The notes below the pieces were generated by a model that saw nothing but the letters and a program-made list of their open reading frames with translations, did no database searches and was not told where the DNA came from. From Staphylococcus cornubiensis (GTDB taxonomy: Bacteria; Bacillota; Bacilli; Staphylococcales; Staphylococcaceae): a stretch of DNA of 64,000 nucleotides. Numbering within the stretch: the first letter of the stretch is position 1; the number at the start of each line of letters is the position of its first letter. The translations under genes and the position numbers were made by a program. The DNA is taken from contig NZ_FXUZ01000002.1 of NCBI RefSeq assembly GCF_900183575.1, forward strand, positions 62,001-126,000. Reading direction: 5' to 3'. This document shows positions 61,415 through 64,000 of this stretch, in pieces.

Positions 61415-62854
61415 ATGGCCTATCAAAAAGAAGCTGAAACGATTTTAAGAGCAGTGGGTGGAGAAGAAAATATTGAAGAAATGGCGCATTGTGCAACACG
61501 TTTACGCCTTACATTAAAAGATGAGGGCAAAGTAGATGAGCAAACACTTAATCAATTGGACGTGGTCAAAGGGACATTTTCGACGAGTGATCAATATCAA
61601 ATTATTATCGGTTCGGGCACTGTGAATAAAGTATTTCAAGCAGTGCAGTCCTTAGTTAAAGATGACAGTGACGCACCAACTAAAGAAGCCCATACAACGA
61701 AAAAGAAAAAGGGGCATCCGTTACAACGATTTGTGAAGATGTTGTCTGATATCTTTGTTCCTATTATTCCAGCTATCGTGGCGGGTGGTTTATTAATGGG
61801 TTTGAACAACATTTTGACAGCGAAGGGGATTTTTAGTGAGACACAATCCGTTGTCGAAATGTATCCGCATTTTGCTGAATTTGCAAGTATGATTAATATT
61901 TTTGCAAGTGCACCCTTTGCCTTATTGCCGATCTTAATTGGTTTTAGTGCAGCAAAAAGATTTGGTGGCAATGCATTTTTAGGTGCTGCACTAGGGGCAA
62001 TTATGGTTCATCCCGCACTGATGAATGGGTATGCCTATCCTGAAGCACTTGCGAATGGAGATCCTATACCACAATGGCATATTTTTGGACTATCCATCGC
62101 ACAAGTCGGTTATCAAGGCCAAGTGTTACCTACATTAGTCGCGACATATATTTTAGCACAGTTAGAAAAAGGGTTACGTCGTATTGTACCGACCGTATTA
62201 GATAATTTATTGACGCCGTTATTCGCAATATTAATCACAGCCTTTTTGACATTTTTATTTGTAGGACCTTTGACACGTACAGCAGGCTTTTGGCTTACAG
62301 ATGGCTTAACATGGCTGTATGAAACAGGTGGAGCGATTGGAGGATTCCTCTTTGGTTTATTCTACGCTCCAATTGTCATCACGGGTATGCATCACAGTTT
62401 TATCGCCATTGAAACAGCACTCATTGCTGATCATGTGAAAACAGGGGGTTCATTCATTTTCCCAATCGCAGCAATGTCTAACATGGCACAAGGAGCAGCT
62501 GCATTGGCCGCATTTTTCATCATTAAACAAAATCAAAAACTAAAAGGTGTCGCTTCAGCAGCCGGTGTATCAGCCGTATTAGGCATTACTGAACCTGCTA
62601 TGTTTGGGGTCAATTTAAAGTTACGCTATCCGTTTGTCGGGGCAATGACAGGTTCCGCTTTAGGCTCGGCATATGTTTCATTCTTTAAAGTGAAAGCAAC
62701 AGCATTAGGCGCCGCTGGGATTCCGGGTATTATTTCAATCGCACCAGGTTCATGGACACATTACATCATTGGGATGTGTATCGCATTCATCGGTAGCTTC
62801 ATCATCACTTTCATACTGTCGAAACAAAAAAGGTATCAAGGCGTAATAGAGTAA
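61415..62854 (+). CDS. scrA: Sucrose-specific PTS enzyme EIIBC
   Basis: 479 residues. EIIB domain first, with the phosphorylated Cys in MAHCATRLRL near residue 26, then a Lys-rich linker and an EIIC domain of about ten helices (MLSDIFVPIIPAIVAGGLLMGLNN, GMHHSFIAIETALI, GITEPAMFGVNLKLRYPF). Very like S. aureus ScrA in my memory; no EIIA is attached, so it depends on a glucose-type EIIA. It imports and phosphorylates sucrose to sucrose-6-phosphate. ATG 61415 has AAGGAG at good spacing; nine upstream in-frame codons lack an SD. Its promoter carries cre and LacI-type sites. Trehalose EIIBC is a less likely alternative. Confidence 0.88.
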   Translation: MAYQKEAETILRAVGGEENIEEMAHCATRLRLTLKDEGKVDEQTLNQLDVVKGTFSTSDQYQIIIGSGTVNKVFQAVQSLVKDDSDAPTKEAHTTKKKKGHPLQRFVKMLSDIFVPIIPAIVAGGLLMGLNNILTAKGIFSETQSVVEMYPHFAEFASMINIFASAPFALLPILIGFSAAKRFGGNAFLGAALGAIMVHPALMNGYAYPEALANGDPIPQWHIFGLSIAQVGYQGQVLPTLVATYILAQLEKGLRRIVPTVLDNLLTPLFAILITAFLTFLFVGPLTRTAGFWLTDGLTWLYETGGAIGGFLFGLFYAPIVITGMHHSFIAIETALIADHVKTGGSFIFPIAAMSNMAQGAAALAAFFIIKQNQKLKGVASAAGVSAVLGITEPAMFGVNLKLRYPFVGAMTGSALGSAYVSFFKVKATALGAAGIPGIISIAPGSWTHYIIGMCIAFIGSFIITFILSKQKRYQGVIE

Positions 62855-62897
62855 AACACAGAGTCGAAATTGAGAGGATAAATTTTAATCATAAGAA

Positions 62898-62934
62898 AGA
62901 CTGGGAAACACTTAATTGTGACCAGTCTTTTTGT
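62898..62934 (+). terminator. Terminator of scrA
   Basis: AAAGACTGG and CCAGTCTTT form a perfect 9-bp stem followed by TT and G. Confidence 0.85.
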
Positions 62935-62991
62935 CGTTATTAAGGCTTCTGAGCTGAAATAGAATCATTGTTAAGTCACACATAAATGCGA

Positions 62992-63133
62992 GTCGCTTGT
63001 GGGAATTGAGAATGAAAAAGCAATAACGTTCGTATGTAGTTTGTTTGTGAGAATAATGCTTTTAAAAAGGATTGGGGAACGATTTTAATATGAAAATAAA
63101 AGCCCTGACTGATGAGATTGCCAAACAGGGCGA
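62992..63133. repeat. Direct repeat unit 1: lone left end of a palindromic repeat
   Basis: 142 bp beginning GTCGCTTGTGGGAATTGAGA and ending AAACAGGGCGA, nearly the same as 63283-63424 (291 bases downstream). It is the left arm of the palindromic family (ACGATT...TGAGATTGC) but ends without the CTCCTGAGG core or a right arm. Confidence 0.75.
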
Positions 63134-63282
63134 ACATGCCTTAACCCTAACCAAAAAAGTGGTATTTGTGATAGATAAGAATGATCAAAGCTTTGACCTT
63201 GACGTGTGGGTTTGTGTGAAAAAAGGCTCAAATGAGAGATTGTAAAAACCACAAGAGGTAATAAAACAGAAGAAAAAATAAG

Positions 63283-63424
63283 GTCGTTTGTGGGAATTGA
63301 GAATGAACAAGCTAGAACGTTGGTAAGTAGTTTGTTTGTGAGAATAATGCTTTTAAAGCGTAATGAAGAACGATTCTCATATAAAAATAATAGTCTTGAC
63401 TCATGAGATTGCAAAACAGGGCGA
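63283..63424. repeat. Direct repeat unit 2, running into palindromic copy H
   Basis: 142 bp beginning GTCGTTTGTGGGAATTGAGA; same order of bases as unit 1 with scattered substitutions, ending AAACAGGGCGA and continuing directly into ACTCCTGAGG of copy H. No reading frame in this stretch looks like a gene. Confidence 0.75.
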
Positions 63425-63583
63425 CACTCCTGAGGCATCTAGCCGAGGCTGAAAATCCACCAACGCTCTCCAAAATGTAACAGTTTAATGCGAGCGTTGG
63501 TTAGTTGAAGCGAGGCGCCTCGGAAAGGGAGCCCAAGAGTGCAATCCATAAGGTCAAGGCAACAAATGGATAAAGAATCGTTC
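63368..63583. repeat. Palindromic intergenic repeat, copy H (short form)
   Basis: 216 bp with terminal inverted repeats GAACGATTCT (63368-63377) and AGAATCGTTC (63574-63583); inner arms TCTTGAC/GTCAAGG and GATTGC/GCAATC. The centre holds ACTCCTGAGGCAT, ACCAACGCTC paired with GAGCGTTGGT, and GAGGCGCCTCGGAA. Compared with copy G the last pair of the stem has changed on both sides. Confidence 0.87.
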
Positions 63584-63632
63584 TTACAATCTAAAAACCT
63601 TGTGATTTCATACACCAAACAACCACCAACCG

Positions 63633-64000
63633 TCAAAGCTTATCATTCCGCCATAAAAAGACAAACAATACAACGACAAGCACTACAGAAAGCACAATAA
63701 TAATCAACCAAGATAAGCCACTTTCTGTATCAATCGGTAAAGGAACATTCATTCCAAAAAAGCTAAACACCAAAGTCGGCAACGTTAACAACACCGTAAA
63801 AATCGTCAACGTCTTCATCGTCGTATTCAACTGATTCGAAAGCAATGACGCATAAGAATTTGACATACTTTCCACAATACGTAAATAAAGCTCAGTCGTT
63901 TCTACCGCTTGTTGGTGCTCATTTTTCAAGTCCTCTAACAACTCTTCATCATCATCAAATCGTTTAATTGCCGGCAAGCGGAACAGATGTCGAATCGTTG
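63633..64000 (-). CDS. CorA-family divalent cation transporter, C-terminal part
   Basis: Partial: the frame runs to the window end, so the N-terminus is missing; 122 codons are seen, reading TIRHLFRLPAIKRFDDDEELL before the long helix. Two C-terminal membrane helices (about LTIFTVLLTLPTLVFSFFGMNVPLP and WLIIIVLSVVLVVVLFVFLW) with the CorA signature Gly-Met-Asn (GMN) between them and a short basic cytoplasmic end, WRNDKL. CorA pentamers carry Mg2+ or Co2+. Minus strand; the intergenic repeats lie beyond its stop. Confidence 0.9.
   Translation of the reverse strand, partial: TIRHLFRLPAIKRFDDDEELLEDLKNEHQQAVETTELYLRIVESMSNSYASLLSNQLNTTMKTLTIFTVLLTLPTLVFSFFGMNVPLPIDTESGLSWLIIIVLSVVLVVVLFVFLWRNDKL

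Noticed and set aside
63085-63636. Minus-strand open frames of 117 and 65 codons
   Set aside because: They lie in the direct repeats and palindromic copy H; the translation simply mirrors the repeat, with no SD.
1-64000. rRNA, tRNA, prophage, complete insertion sequence, replication origin
   Set aside because: None was recognised when reading through the window; the only mobile-like sequences are the palindromic repeats and one doubtful transposase remnant.

Overview
The window looks like chromosomal DNA of a Staphylococcus. Its core proteins read as close relatives of S. aureus proteins (NreABC, NarGHJI, NarT, AldA, AdsA, ScrA, an Rsp-type AraC regulator), and the order nir - nar - nre - narT - rsp - scrA - corA follows the S. 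aureus order as I remember it. The extra tandem opp operon, adsA placed between nir and nar, and a distinctive family of intergenic palindromes suggest a species outside S. aureus, possibly the S. intermedius/pseudintermedius group (inference). No rRNA, tRNA, CRISPR array, prophage or intact IS element was seen.

Layout. 1-1.3 kb: end of pflA and a small NAD(P)-binding reductase. 1.5-13.6 kb: two complete oligopeptide ABC transporter operons in tandem, each oppA-D-F-B-C, with matching promoters and a terminator-like hairpin after each oppA. 13.7-15.2 kb: an acidic protein with a SAP/Rho-N-like motif and a small membrane protein. 16.1-18.8 kb (minus strand): L-serine dehydratase sdaAB/sdaAA with a PfoR-like EIIC membrane protein. 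19.3-21.1 kb: a tiny HTH protein, then an AT-rich accessory pair of unknown function and a possible 52-aa gene. 21.3-28.4 kb: metallophosphoesterase, aldA, an EIIC-like protein, an SLC13 anion symporter and a formate/nitrite channel. 29.4-35.0 kb: a GNAT protein, then sirB-sirC-nirB-nirD-sumT for siroheme synthesis and NADH nitrite reduction. 35.0-38.9 kb: a block with two small AT-rich genes and the wall-anchored adenosine synthase adsA. 39.0-50.3 kb: narGHJI, the oxygen/nitrate sensor system nreABC, a decayed gene, and narT. 50.4-58.7 kb: peptidases, a hydroxy-acid dehydrogenase, transporters and small proteins. 58.8-64 kb: the AraC-type regulator, the sucrose PTS gene scrA under a cre/LacI-operator promoter, and a CorA-type transporter cut by the window end.

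Working together, narT imports nitrate, NarGHI reduces it to nitrite, and NirBD (with siroheme from SirB, SirC and SumT) reduces nitrite to ammonium. NreABC switches this on without oxygen, and possible Rex/Crp-type and NreC boxes lie in the right places. Peptide, serine, sucrose and anion uptake feed the same fermentative or nitrate-respiring metabolism.

The most unusual feature is a dispersed family of 200-460 bp hairpin-rich palindromes with terminal inverted repeats. At least seven copies plus fragments occur in 64 kb. Stems change by paired substitutions between copies, so the structure rather than the sequence seems to be kept.
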